Of a stretch of 32,759 bases of DNA, positions 16,758 through 26,000 are shown one piece after another. This DNA is from Amazonocrinis nigriterrae CENA67. Lineage in GTDB: Bacteria > Cyanobacteriota > Cyanobacteriia > Cyanobacteriales > Nostocaceae. Below the pieces are notes generated by a model. The model saw only the letters and a program-made list of their open reading frames with translations. It was not told the origin of the DNA and made no database searches. Location of the stretch: the NCBI RefSeq assembly GCF_016056305.1, contig NZ_JAECZC010000110.1, forward strand, positions 1 to 32,759, read 5' to 3'. A program made the translations under genes and the position numbers. Numbering within the stretch: position 1 is the first letter of the stretch; every line of letters starts with the position of its first letter.

Positions 16758-18146
16758 TTATTTACCCGATGATTTTTGGGAACGGGTGGTCATGTTGATG
16801 CGATCGCTCAGTTGACGTAGAGTTTGTGCTAAAGTGCGATCGCTCTCCCGGAGTTGAGCTATTTTATCATGGCTATAGATCACCGTTGTATGATCCTTAC
16901 CACCAAACTCTTCACCAATTCTCGGCAAACTTAGATCAGTGTGTTGACGCATTAAATACATACCTATTTGACGGGCCCAGCTAATCTCCCGTCGGCGTGA
17001 ATTGCTTTTGAGGTCTTCAATTGAGACATTAAAAGCATCAGCAACCACTGTTAAAATTGCCTCTGACGTAGCTTCAACTTTCTCACTTGGTGTCTCTAAA
17101 ACTGGTGCGATATTTTCAACAGTCATAGGTAAACCCCAAATAGAAATATAGGCTACCGCTCTAATTAAAGCTCCTTCTAATTCTCGAATATTAGAAGTAA
17201 AGTGAGAAGCAATATATTCAATCACATCACGGGGAAGGCGAATATTGTCGTACTCAGCTTTTTTCTGTAAAATTGCCATCCGAGTTTCTAAATCTGGAGT
17301 TTGAATATCAGCAATCAAACCCATAGAAAAACGCGAACACAAACGTTCTTGCAGTCGAGGGATTTGGTTAGGAGGACGGTCAGAAGCAATTACAACTTGC
17401 TTACCGGCTTCATGTAAACTATTAAAAGTATGAAAAAATTCTTCTTGGGTATATTCTTTACCCTCAATAAACTGAATATCATCTACTAGCAAAACATCAG
17501 CAGCACGGTAATGCTCGCGGAAACTTTGCATACTATCATTACGAATTGCTGTAATTAAATCATTAGTAAACTGTTCTGTAGACACGTAAAATATTTTGGA
17601 ATCTCTATCAATTTCCCAGCGATAATGACCAATGGCTTGCATGAGATGGGTTTTTCCCAAGCCTACACCACCACATAAAAATAATGGATTAAACTCCTTG
17701 CCTGGAGATTCAGCAACAGCCAAAGATGCTGCATGAGCCATGCGATTGTTGGCTCCTACTACAAAGCGAGAAAATATATATTTAGAGTTTAATTCAGTAG
17801 TTGTTTGTCCTTTTTTATCAACATTTTCAGAGACGACACTTTGGTTTGGTAATTCCCAAGAAACTTCTGCTTCACCCAGATGAGCAACTGCATCACCTTG
17901 AGCAACGGTAATATAAATTTCTATGGGATGCCCCAGAATATCTTGTACTACATTCGCAATGGTGTTGATGTAATATTTCTGTAACCAATTGCGAGCAAAA
18001 GGATTAGGAGTAATTATGACCAAGCAATTATTTTCTAACCGCTCTGCACTAGCAGTTTTAATCCAAGTTTCAAAGGTGGGACGAGATAGTTTTAGTTGTA
18101 AGCGCTCTAGCACCTGACTCCAGAGAGTGTCAATGGGAATTTCCAT
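16758..18146 (-). CDS. dnaA: Chromosomal replication initiator DnaA
   Basis: AAA+ initiator that binds DnaA boxes and opens oriC. At 462 residues it has all four domains: an N-terminal protein-interaction domain (1-85), a short linker, an AAA+ core with Walker [10 protein letters not shown] (Lys165), Walker [10 protein letters not shown] and the sensor region SDRPPNQI, and a C-terminal helix-turn-helix DNA-binding domain with [24 protein letters not shown] (the family signature). ATG at 18146. Seven DnaA boxes lie directly beyond its 3' end rather than in the 170-bp upstream gap, where I see none. Divergent from the HtrA-like gene. Identification is firm. Confidence 0.98.
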   Translation of the reverse strand: MEIPIDTLWSQVLERLQLKLSRPTFETWIKTASAERLENNCLVIITPNPFARNWLQKYYINTIANVVQDILGHPIEIYITVAQGDAVAHLGEAEVSWELPNQSVVSENVDKKGQTTTELNSKYIFSRFVVGANNRMAHAASLAVAESPGKEFNPLFLCGGVGLGKTHLMQAIGHYRWEIDRDSKIFYVSTEQFTNDLITAIRNDSMQSFREHYRAADVLLVDDIQFIEGKEYTQEEFFHTFNSLHEAGKQVVIASDRPPNQIPRLQERLCSRFSMGLIADIQTPDLETRMAILQKKAEYDNIRLPRDVIEYIASHFTSNIRELEGALIRAVAYISIWGLPMTVENIAPVLETPSEKVEATSEAILTVVADAFNVSIEDLKSNSRRREISWARQIGMYLMRQHTDLSLPRIGEEFGGKDHTTVIYSHDKIAQLRESDRTLAQTLRQLSDRINMTTRSQKSSGK

Positions 18147-18316
18147 TATTTACCACCTTTGCTGCTAATCGTCACAATAGAAGATATGAGCAAGCACCAA
18201 TTTAGCATTCAGCAAGCCCTAGACCTGGGACAAGCTTTCGAGTTGTAATGATTCTGGGGCATACCCGGTAGGCAATATCCTAGCATCCACTGACCAGCAC
18301 GGAGAAGCAAAGACAC

Positions 18317-19684
18317 ATGAAGACCAAAGAGCATGACTTGCAAATCGAAGATAGTAAAAGGGACTGGGGATTAGGGACTAGGGATTGGGGATTAGGAAAA
18401 ATTTCTAACCATATTTTTATCTCTTTACCAGTACCCAATACCCAGTACCCAATACCCAGTACCCAATACCCAGTACCCAGTCCCAAAGCTACGCTGTTGA
18501 TGCTACTAGGTGCGATCGCAATGGTATCCCTACAAAGCTGCTCTTTTCTACCTGCAAACACCTTTGAAGCTCAAACAAATAAACCTCAGTCTCAAGTTTC
18601 CGGTCAAAAGCCAACTAACAACAGTCCAGCAATTGTTCCTCCACCAATTATCTCATCGTCAGGTGACCCTAACTTTGTGGTCAAAGTCGTACAACAGGTG
18701 GGAGATGCAGTAGTTCGCATCGATTCTTCTAGAACAGTTACCCCATCAGCAGACGAATTTGGCGATCCATTCTTACGCCGATTTTTTGGGGATGTACCAC
18801 CATCACAACCAAGACAGCGGGTTGAGCGGGGTAGTGGTTCTGGATTTATTATTAGTTCTTCAGGTCAAATTTTGACTAATTCCCATGTGGTGGACGGTGC
18901 TGATACTGTAACTGTAACCCTGAAGAATGGCAGGACTTTTGATGGCAAAGTGCTGGGCGAAGACCCGATAACGGATGTAGCTTTAATCAAAATTGATGCC
19001 CATAACCTGCCAACCTTGTCTGTAGGCGACTCCGAAACCTTACAACCAGGAGAAGCGGTAATCGCCATTGGCAATCCTCTAGGTTTAAATAATACCGTTA
19101 CCTCTGGAATTATTAGTGCTACAGGTCGCTCTAGTAATGACATCGGTGCTAGTGATAAGCGCGTTGACTATCTACAAACCGATGCAGCGATTAACCCTGG
19201 TAACTCCGGTGGCCCATTGCTGAATGCGCGTGGTCAAGTAATTGGGATGAACACAGCCATTATCCGAGGCGCTCAAGGTTTGGGATTTGCTATTCCCATC
19301 AATACTGTCCAAAGAATTGCCCAGGAATTAATTGCTAAAGGCAGAGTTGATCATCCTTATTTGGGTATTCAGATGGTGACACTGACCCCAGAAATTAAAC
19401 AAAGAATTAACGATAGAGCAAGCGAACGCATCAATTTAATCACAGATAAAGGCGTATTGTTGGTTAATGTCATCCCTCGCTCTCCAGCAGATATTGCTGG
19501 ACTACGAGCCGGTGATGTTATTCAACGCATTAATAATCAATCTGTAACTAAAATTGAAGAAGTACAAAAGCTTGTAGAAAACAGTAAAATCGGCAGTCCC
19601 TTACAAATACAAGTAGAACGCAACGGGCAAACAGCAGAATTAGCAGTCAGTCCCGCACCTTTGCCAGTTCGGCGAGAAAGCTGA
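18317..19684 (+). CDS. HtrA/HhoA-type serine protease, probable lipoprotein
   Basis: Trypsin-like Deg/HtrA protease for damaged proteins outside the cytoplasm. The catalytic triad is His190 (TNSHVVD), Asp220 (DVALIK) and Ser297 (GNSGGPLL). A single PDZ domain covers about 345-445 ([33 protein letters not shown]). A hydrophobic segment [19 protein letters not shown] ends in a lipobox-like LQSC with Cys75, suggesting lipid anchoring. Residues 14-55 before it are encoded by tandem repeat DNA ([25 protein letters not shown]), an odd insertion between the start and the signal segment. The ATG at 18317 is kept because the next in-frame Met (62) would leave no charged n-region. Paralogue assignment among HhoA, HhoB and HtrA was not possible. 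Confidence 0.9.
   Translation: MKTKEHDLQIEDSKRDWGLGTRDWGLGKISNHIFISLPVPNTQYPIPSTQYPVPSPKATLLMLLGAIAMVSLQSCSFLPANTFEAQTNKPQSQVSGQKPTNNSPAIVPPPIISSSGDPNFVVKVVQQVGDAVVRIDSSRTVTPSADEFGDPFLRRFFGDVPPSQPRQRVERGSGSGFIISSSGQILTNSHVVDGADTVTVTLKNGRTFDGKVLGEDPITDVALIKIDAHNLPTLSVGDSETLQPGEAVIAIGNPLGLNNTVTSGIISATGRSSNDIGASDKRVDYLQTDAAINPGNSGGPLLNARGQVIGMNTAIIRGAQGLGFAIPINTVQRIAQELIAKGRVDHPYLGIQMVTLTPEIKQRINDRASERINLITDKGVLLVNVIPRSPADIAGLRAGDVIQRINNQSVTKIEEVQKLVENSKIGSPLQIQVERNGQTAELAVSPAPLPVRRES
18358..18483. repeat. Two tandem repeat families inside the HtrA-like N-terminus
   Basis: GGGGATTAGGGACTAGGG-type units (18365-18398) and, after a short spacer, CAGTACCCAATACC-type heptamers (18430-18483). The two families are partly complementary (GGGACT against AGTCCC). 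Both remain in frame with the protease. Confidence 0.85.
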
Positions 19685-19743
19685 TGGAAAAGCAGGGGTG
19701 TAGGGGTGCAGGGGGGTAAAAGTTAAATTCTTTACCTATTCTC

Positions 19744-19771
19744 CAGTCCCCAGTCCCCAGTCCCCAGTCCC
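19744..19771. repeat. Heptamer array CAGTCCC
   Basis: Four exact copies of CAGTCCC between the convergent ends of the HtrA-like and radical SAM genes, preceded by a G-rich stretch (GTAGGGGTGCAGGGGGG) near 19698. Confidence 0.9.
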
Positions 19772-19773
19772 TA

Positions 19774-21342
19774 TTATTTCGCAGATATTACACTTACTTG
19801 AGTTGCTGCTTTTTGAGCTAAATATTCAGCTAGTTGTGCTTCTATTTGGTTGCGAACAATTTGCCGATATTCGATAAAATGCTCGCTGTAAGCACACATC
19901 CTCATGTAGTGTTCCCAAACGGCTGGGTTGTTTTTGATAATACTAAATAAGTGATGCCAGAATTTCCAGCGGGTTTTACGTTTGAAACCTTGTCGCCACA
20001 TAACTATTAATAAGGCTCGTAATTCTATCCAACTAGGCATTTTAAAGGGTACTTTGAATTTAGGCGCACCCATCTTTAAAAAACAGCGATAGCTACGTTC
20101 CAAATAACATTCTGGATCGTACAATTCCCAAAAGGCCTCAATATATTCCCTGACGATTTCTTCTATGGGTCGAGTGGGAATAAAATTCACTACAGTGGTT
20201 TGGTTGATGTTGCCATCTTTACTAACTAACCGCCCTTCTTTTTCTAACCGATGCCAAAGGGCGGTGTTGGGTAAGGCTTGCAACATGGTGAAAAAGGCTT
20301 CGGGGATCGCTGTTTGTTTGACAAACTCGATAATTCGCGCACCAGCCCCGGATTTTTCGCCGTCAAAGCCGACAATAAACCCAGCCATCGGACACAACCC
20401 CGCCCGCGTTATCGTGTCTACAGCCTCTACCAAAGGATTTCGCATATTTTGGAATTTCTTGGTGAGATGCAGACTGTCTTCGTCTGGTGTCTCAATTCCC
20501 ATAAATACGGAATTAAAGTTGCACTCAACCATCATTTCTAATAATTCGGGGTCTTGCGCCAAGTCAATAGAAGCTTCGGTGGCGAAGTTAAAGGGATATT
20601 GATGTTCTGCTTGCCAAACTTTTAGCTCTTTTAGTAATAGTTTGACGTTGCGCTTATTGCCAATAAAGTTGTCGTCTACCATGAAAATACCGCCACGCCA
20701 GCCTAAATTGTAGAGACAATCTAATTCTGCTAGTAGTTGGGCTGGGTTTTTGGTACGGGGTTTGCGACCATAGAGGACGATAATATCACAAAATTCGCAC
20801 TGAAAGGGACACCCACGCGAAAATTGGATAGACATTGAGCCGTAAGCGTCCATTTCTAGTAGGTCGAACCGAGGAATGGGGGTGATGGTGACATCGGGCT
20901 TTTCGCCGTCAGCCCGGAAAATGCCAGCGCGATCGCCTTTTTCTATCGCTTCTATAAACATGGGCAAGGTGATTTCCCCTTCATCTAAAATCATGAAGTC
21001 CGCACCCGCAGCTTTCACTTCTTCTGGTAAAGATGTGGGATAAGGGCCGCCCACAGCTACCAATTTGCCGCGCTGCTTGGCTGCTTGAATTTGGTCGAGG
21101 AAATCTTGCTTTTGCACAATCATGGCTGAGATAATCACTACCTCAGCCCATTGCCATTCTGCTTCTGTGACAGAGCGAATGTTTCTATCTACAAGTTTGA
21201 ATTCCCACTCTTGAGGTAAGATAGCCGCTACGGTGACTAAGCCCAAGGGTGGTTGTAAGACTTTGCGATTAAATAATTCTAAAGTTTTTTCGTATGACCA
21301 AAATGTTTTGGGAAATTCGGGATAAATCAGTAAAGCTCGCAT
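19774..21342 (-). CDS. Cobalamin-binding radical SAM enzyme (DUF4070 type)
   Basis: A 522-residue class B radical SAM enzyme. The N-terminal B12-binding domain (about 1-145, MRALLIYPEFPKTFW, PPLGLVTVAAILP, VAVGGPYPTSLPEE) is followed by the radical SAM core with a CxxxCxxC cluster, Cys178, Cys182 and Cys185 in RGCPFQCEFCDI, and a DUF4070-like C-terminal helical domain. Class B enzymes usually methylate unactivated carbons or rearrange skeletons. The hopanoid C-2 methylase HpnP has the same architecture, but its N-terminal sequence, as I remember it, differs, so I do not assign HpnP. It is the last gene of the minus-strand series with the multidomain synthase, but a 322-bp gap containing a MITE-like element separates it from the flavoenzyme gene. 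ATG at 21342. Confidence 0.85.
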   Translation of the reverse strand: MRALLIYPEFPKTFWSYEKTLELFNRKVLQPPLGLVTVAAILPQEWEFKLVDRNIRSVTEAEWQWAEVVIISAMIVQKQDFLDQIQAAKQRGKLVAVGGPYPTSLPEEVKAAGADFMILDEGEITLPMFIEAIEKGDRAGIFRADGEKPDVTITPIPRFDLLEMDAYGSMSIQFSRGCPFQCEFCDIIVLYGRKPRTKNPAQLLAELDCLYNLGWRGGIFMVDDNFIGNKRNVKLLLKELKVWQAEHQYPFNFATEASIDLAQDPELLEMMVECNFNSVFMGIETPDEDSLHLTKKFQNMRNPLVEAVDTITRAGLCPMAGFIVGFDGEKSGAGARIIEFVKQTAIPEAFFTMLQALPNTALWHRLEKEGRLVSKDGNINQTTVVNFIPTRPIEEIVREYIEAFWELYDPECYLERSYRCFLKMGAPKFKVPFKMPSWIELRALLIVMWRQGFKRKTRWKFWHHLFSIIKNNPAVWEHYMRMCAYSEHFIEYRQIVRNQIEAQLAEYLAQKAATQVSVISAK

Positions 21343-21440
21343 TTAATTCAGGCCTGATTAAAGATGAGAGAAAATTTAATAGTTAGGCATTAATAACTGT
21401 TATTTCTCTCTGCGTACTTTGCGTCTTAGCGGTTTAAAAG

Positions 21441-21599
21441 TAATTTAACGTGAGTTCGACAAGCGCTGTTTTGACCTCTCCCCCGACCCCTCTCCTACAA
21501 GGAGAGGGGAGTAAAACCGTTATTTTTTCGTTTCTCCTCCCTCGCCTTTTAGGAGAGGGAGGCCGGGAGGGAGAGGTTCATCGAGCTCACGTTAATTTA
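21441..21599. mobile_element. MITE-like element with TAATTTAACGTGAG ends
   Basis: A 159-bp element bounded by 19-bp inverted repeats (TAATTTAACGTGAGTTCGA at the left, 17 of 19 matches at the right). Inside are two GC-rich hairpins, CCCCTCTCC/GGAGAGGGG near 21485 and CCTCCCTC/GAGGGAGG near 21537. No transposase. It lies in tandem CACAGAG-type repeat DNA between the radical SAM and flavoenzyme genes and could lessen co-transcription. The rest of 21343-21664 holds no gene. Confidence 0.75.
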
Positions 21600-21664
21600 T
21601 TTAACCACAGAGGCACAGAGAACACAGAGTTAAGAGCTAAAGATTAATTGCACAGGGTTAGTTA

Positions 21665-22954
21665 TTAATCTTCAAATATCTGCTTTAAATAATCGTTCAT
21701 GAACACCCCTGTAGGATCTAATTTCCGCCGGATGGAATGAAACTCATCCCACATGGGATACAGTTGACGTAGTTCTTTGGCTGTGCGGGTATGGAGTTTG
21801 CCCCAATGTGGTCTGCCTTGATGGTTCCTAAAAATCGCTTCTACTCCCTCAAAGTAGGTTTTGTAGGGCATTCCTTTGTACATGTGAACGGCGATAAAGG
21901 CGCTGTCACGCTGATAGGCGGGACTTAAATATATGTCATCCCCTTTGACGCAACGGTACTCGACTGGGAAGTGTACGGCGATGTTTTTGCGGGTGACAAA
22001 TTCTTTAATTTCTCGCAGACAGTCTGGCCCTTGTTCTTTTGGAACTGCGTACTCCATTTCATAAAATCGTACTAAACGAGGTGTAGGGAAAATCTGATAA
22101 CTGTAGTTTGTGGTTTCTCCTTGGGAAACTAATTCTGCTGATAATTTGCTGACGGCTTTACACATGGATGGTAAGAAGCGGCAAATTTCGCACAATACCC
22201 AAAAAACACCGTTTTCTAAAATTACATCATTTAATATGTGTTCAATGCGGGAGGATTTAATCGCTGCATCTGTTAAATCTTGCGTTTTGATTAATACTTG
22301 TTCTGTATGGGGAAACCACCAAAATTCGTAGTGTCTGTGTTGGTTTGCTTTTGACTCAAGTTCATTTAAACAAGTTGTTAAATTGGTGCTACGCCTAACT
22401 TCACGCAGGCGATAGGTAGGCTTTAGCTTCATGCGAATTTTGGCAAGGATACCCAAAGAACCAAGTGATACTTGCGCGGCTTTAAAAATCTCCGGGTTGT
22501 GATTTGCAGAACATTCTAAAATGTTGCCGTCGGCTGTAACTAGTGTGAAACCGACAGCTTGGGTTGACATAATACCTAACTTTGTGCCTGTGCCGTGGGT
22601 ACCTGTAGCGATCGCACCTGCTAATGATTGAGAATCTATATCACCCTGGTTTTCTAGTCCTAAACCGTAGTCTGCCAATAATTTACCCAAGGTATATATT
22701 TTAGTGGGGGCTAGTATGCTGGCTGTTTCACCTTCAACAAGTTCCACACCTTGTAGCTGCTCAAGAGATATCATCGTACTGTTGGTAGCCGCCACAGGAG
22801 TAAACGAGTGTCCACTACCAACTACACGCAGTGAACGCCCAGATGCTACATGGGAGTGGACAATCTCAGCAAGTTCTTTGATACTGGTTGGCTGTAAGAA
22901 TTGCTGCGGTTGGCACTTCACTAATTCCGCCCAGTTTTTCCAGGTTTTGCTCAT
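21665..22954 (-). CDS. FAD-linked oxidase, sugar-1,4-lactone/alditol oxidase family
   Basis: A 429-residue vanillyl-alcohol-oxidase-type flavoenzyme. The FAD domain carries RVVGSGHSF with His49, the residue that binds FAD covalently in alditol oxidases. GLENQGDIDSQSLAGAIATGTHGTG is the cofactor loop. The C-terminal ALO domain ends with HWGKLHTRT and the FHSIRRKLDPTGVFMNDYL signature. Relatives oxidise lactones or the terminal hydroxyl of polyols with O2. The frame stays open upstream to 23089, but those 45 codons are translated repeat DNA (TTKTRRHEGF), so the ATG at 22954 is chosen. It follows the multidomain synthase on the same strand after 138 bp, suggesting a tailoring role, though it might be an unrelated neighbour. 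Confidence 0.85.
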   Translation of the reverse strand: MSKTWKNWAELVKCQPQQFLQPTSIKELAEIVHSHVASGRSLRVVGSGHSFTPVAATNSTMISLEQLQGVELVEGETASILAPTKIYTLGKLLADYGLGLENQGDIDSQSLAGAIATGTHGTGTKLGIMSTQAVGFTLVTADGNILECSANHNPEIFKAAQVSLGSLGILAKIRMKLKPTYRLREVRRSTNLTTCLNELESKANQHRHYEFWWFPHTEQVLIKTQDLTDAAIKSSRIEHILNDVILENGVFWVLCEICRFLPSMCKAVSKLSAELVSQGETTNYSYQIFPTPRLVRFYEMEYAVPKEQGPDCLREIKEFVTRKNIAVHFPVEYRCVKGDDIYLSPAYQRDSAFIAVHMYKGMPYKTYFEGVEAIFRNHQGRPHWGKLHTRTAKELRQLYPMWDEFHSIRRKLDPTGVFMNDYLKQIFED

Positions 22955-23041
22955 AAGTAGCCCCCATGAACTGCGTGTAGTGGATGAAAAACCTTCGTGT
23001 CTTCGTGTCTTTGTGGTGAATAATTGAACCACAAAGACAAG

Positions 23042-23083
23042 GGCAGCCGTGTGGGCGGGTTTCCCGACTTGAACGGACTGCCT
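23042..23083. repeat. Dispersed GGGTTTCCCG palindrome, copy B
   Basis: Arms GGCAG and CTGCC around the core GTGGGCGGGTTTCCCGA. It is flanked by ACCACAAAGACA-type repeats (CACAAAGA on both sides), again as if inserted in tandem repeat DNA. It fills much of the gap between the synthase stop (23093) and the flavoenzyme. Confidence 0.8.
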
Positions 23084-23092
23084 GCACAAAGA

Positions 23093-26000
23093 TTATACCT
23101 TCACTCCATAGTCAGGACAAATTCTGGCTAACTCAGAAGCGATCGCATCTATGGTCAAACGAATTTGTTTTTCGCTATGAGTGCAATTGATGAAGAAGCG
23201 TAGACGCGCGGCGTTCTCTGCTACTGAGGGATAAATCATTGGTTGGACGTTGATCCCACGTTCAAAAAGTGCTTGTGACAGTTGGACGCATTGTGAGGAG
23301 TTGCCGACAATTACCGGGATTACAGGTGAGTTTTTACACAGACCTGTATCTATGTTGTGTTTCCGGGCTAGTTTTAAAAATAGTTGGGCGCGTTCGTGCA
23401 GTTTGGCTACTCGCTGTGGCTGGGCTTTGAGTACTTGAATGGCACTCAAGGCGGCGGCGGCGTTTGCTGGTGTGATGCCAACGCTATACAAAAAGCCGGG
23501 AGCTGTATATTTCAGGTATTCAACTAATGCTTTGCTACCTGCAATGTAACCACCACAACTTGCAAAGGATTTGCTCAAGGTACCCATCCACAAATCTACA
23601 TCTTGGGGATCAATGCCGAAATACTCGCCAATGCCGCGGCCGTGTTTTCCTAGCACACCGATGGAATGGGCTTCATCTACCATCAGGAATACTTTGTGGC
23701 GTTTCTTGATTTCGATCAACTGGGGTAGTTCGGGGATGTCGCCATCGACGCTGTACACGCCTTCTATGGCTACTAGCACTTTTTGGAATTCGGCTCGGCG
23801 ATCGCTTAGTATCTTATCAAGTGACTCCCAGTTGTTGTGCGGGAAAGGTAAAGTCTTGGCTCCAGATAATGAGCAACCTTCTAAAATACTGTTGTGGATG
23901 AGTGAGTCGTACAATATCAGGTCTTTCGACCCAAATAAATGGCCAATGGTGGTGACATTGGTGGCGTGTCCACTGACATAAACGATACAGTCCTCAACCC
24001 CTACAAGTTGCGCTAGTTCCTTTTCTAACTCTTGGTGCAACGGCTTTTCGCCTGATACCACACGACTTGCTGATACGGAGGTGCCGTAGCGGGCGATCGC
24101 TTCAATAGCTGCACTAGTCACCACAGCATCGCCAGACATGCCCAAGTAGTTGTAGCTGGAGTAGTTAATTAGTTCTTGCCCATTAATTATAGCTGTATCG
24201 TCAGATACTTTCTCATTGACTCTAAAATACGGGTTTCCCCCCATGATTTTGATTTCTGCAAGTCGCTGTTTGAGATTGAGATATTCTGGTGCAAAATCGA
24301 AATTATAGTATTCAAGGGGAATTTCGTTGTTGTTGGCAGATGCGATCGCTGGAATCTTTTCGTCTGGATATTTAATCCTGCCATTGTTCATCACTTTTGA
24401 TGTCACTTCATTTATACCAAGTGAGTTAGTTACAGTAGGAATCTCAATTTCTTGGGCTAGATGCTCAGCAAGGCTAGCGATGGTGGGGTAGTCCCAGGTA
24501 CTATTGGCAGAAAGTTCGCGTCCTAACCAATTACCCAAATCACTAACCAACTTGATGCCGGTGACTGAATCTAGACCATATTCAGCAAAGGACTTGTCAA
24601 TGTCAATCGCATCCAACTCTACTCCTAATTCGTTGGCTATCCATTTTGTTAACCAATTTTGAATCGATTCAGCAGTGTAAGGAGAAATTTGCCAATTTGT
24701 TGCCAAACCTTTACCATTCAAACTGAAAGATTCTCTGGAGTGATTGCTCTGAGTTGGGTTTGCTGTTGCTAAGTTTTGACGCAATAACTCATCAACTGCA
24801 TGATCTTCACCAAAAAGCGTCTGTTCTAAATCCCCAATGGTTTCACTATAGCTGGATACAAGGTTTGTGGTTTGCTTGGCACTCAGCGCTACAAGTTCAT
24901 CTGGTGTACCCATGAGGGCGTTATTCAGTGTCAGTTCAAACTTCATTTGTGCCCATTCTACAGCCCTGCTGATTGGTGGCGATTGGTTGGACTGATATGC
25001 TTTTTGTACTGCTGCCAGCAAAATAGCATATGTAGCTAATTCCCCAATTAAAACAGATGCCCAGCGACTTGCACTAGAACGCTCACCAAAAACAGAATTT
25101 GACCCACAACGGGCATTGATGCTTTGGGCAGCATCTTGCAAACGATTCGAGACAGCTGGCGCTCCTAGGGTTTGAGAGAGAAAATAATCTAGTTCCTTGC
25201 TGCTGTGCAGGACTCGCGATCCCAAAAACATGTTCAGGGTTTCCGTAGGCCCTTCAAAAATGCGGAAGAGTCTAGCATCTCGCAGAATCTGGGGTGCAAG
25301 ATTATTTTCCAGATAGCCACGACCCCCCAGCAGTTGCACTAGGGTATCCGCAGCTTTCCACAAGAATTCTGGCCCGGAAGTTTTACAAGCTACATAGGCT
25401 TCTTCGGGGACATTCTGCCCAGTATCGAGTAAATCTGCTATCAATCTCACTAGTGTTTCTACGGCAGTAATGGCTGCTGTCACTTCACTAAACCGCGCCA
25501 ATGTCACAGGATTTTCTAGCAAACTACCAGTAGCAATAGAACGCCGAGTTGCATAACGGTGCATGAGTTGTGCTACTCGTTTCATCCCTCCCACACTGAT
25601 TGCTCCCAACCCCAACCGAGCAAACATAAATGTATCCTGGGCGACTTCCATACCTGCTCCTGGTCGCCAAAGCAGTTGGCTGGGTTCCACTGGGACATCG
25701 TTAAGATAGATTGTATTTTGCACCATGCCCCGCATTCCCATAGTCAAAGCTTCCGGGCCAATTCGCAAGCCTGGTGTTCCTTGACGCACAACAAAAGCAG
25801 TCATACCACTCGATTGTCCGTTAGCATCTAACAGTTGGACAAAAACGTTAATTACACCAGCCCAAGCAGCAGAACCACTCCAGATTTTCGTGCCATGCAA
25901 TTGCCAGCCACCTTTGCCATTTGCTACAGCTGTGGCTGAAATGGCTCTAGGGTTTGAGCCTGCACCGGGTTCTGTGATTGCCAGTGCAGCCATTTCCCGA

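Noticed and set aside
19774-21342. Radical SAM protein as HpnP (hopanoid C-2 methylase)
   Set aside because: The domain order agrees, but the N-terminal sequence does not match HpnP as I remember it, and shc is 17 kb away; a phylogeny would be needed.
22955-23089. N-terminal extension of the flavin oxidase
   Set aside because: The 45 extra codons are translated ACCACAAAGACACGAAG-type repeat and the palindrome copy B; the family start lies at the ATG at 22954.
23093-24400. C-terminal domain as biotin-synthesis BioF
   Set aside because: It is fused to FAAL, dehydrogenase and ACP domains and no other biotin genes are present; same fold, different role.
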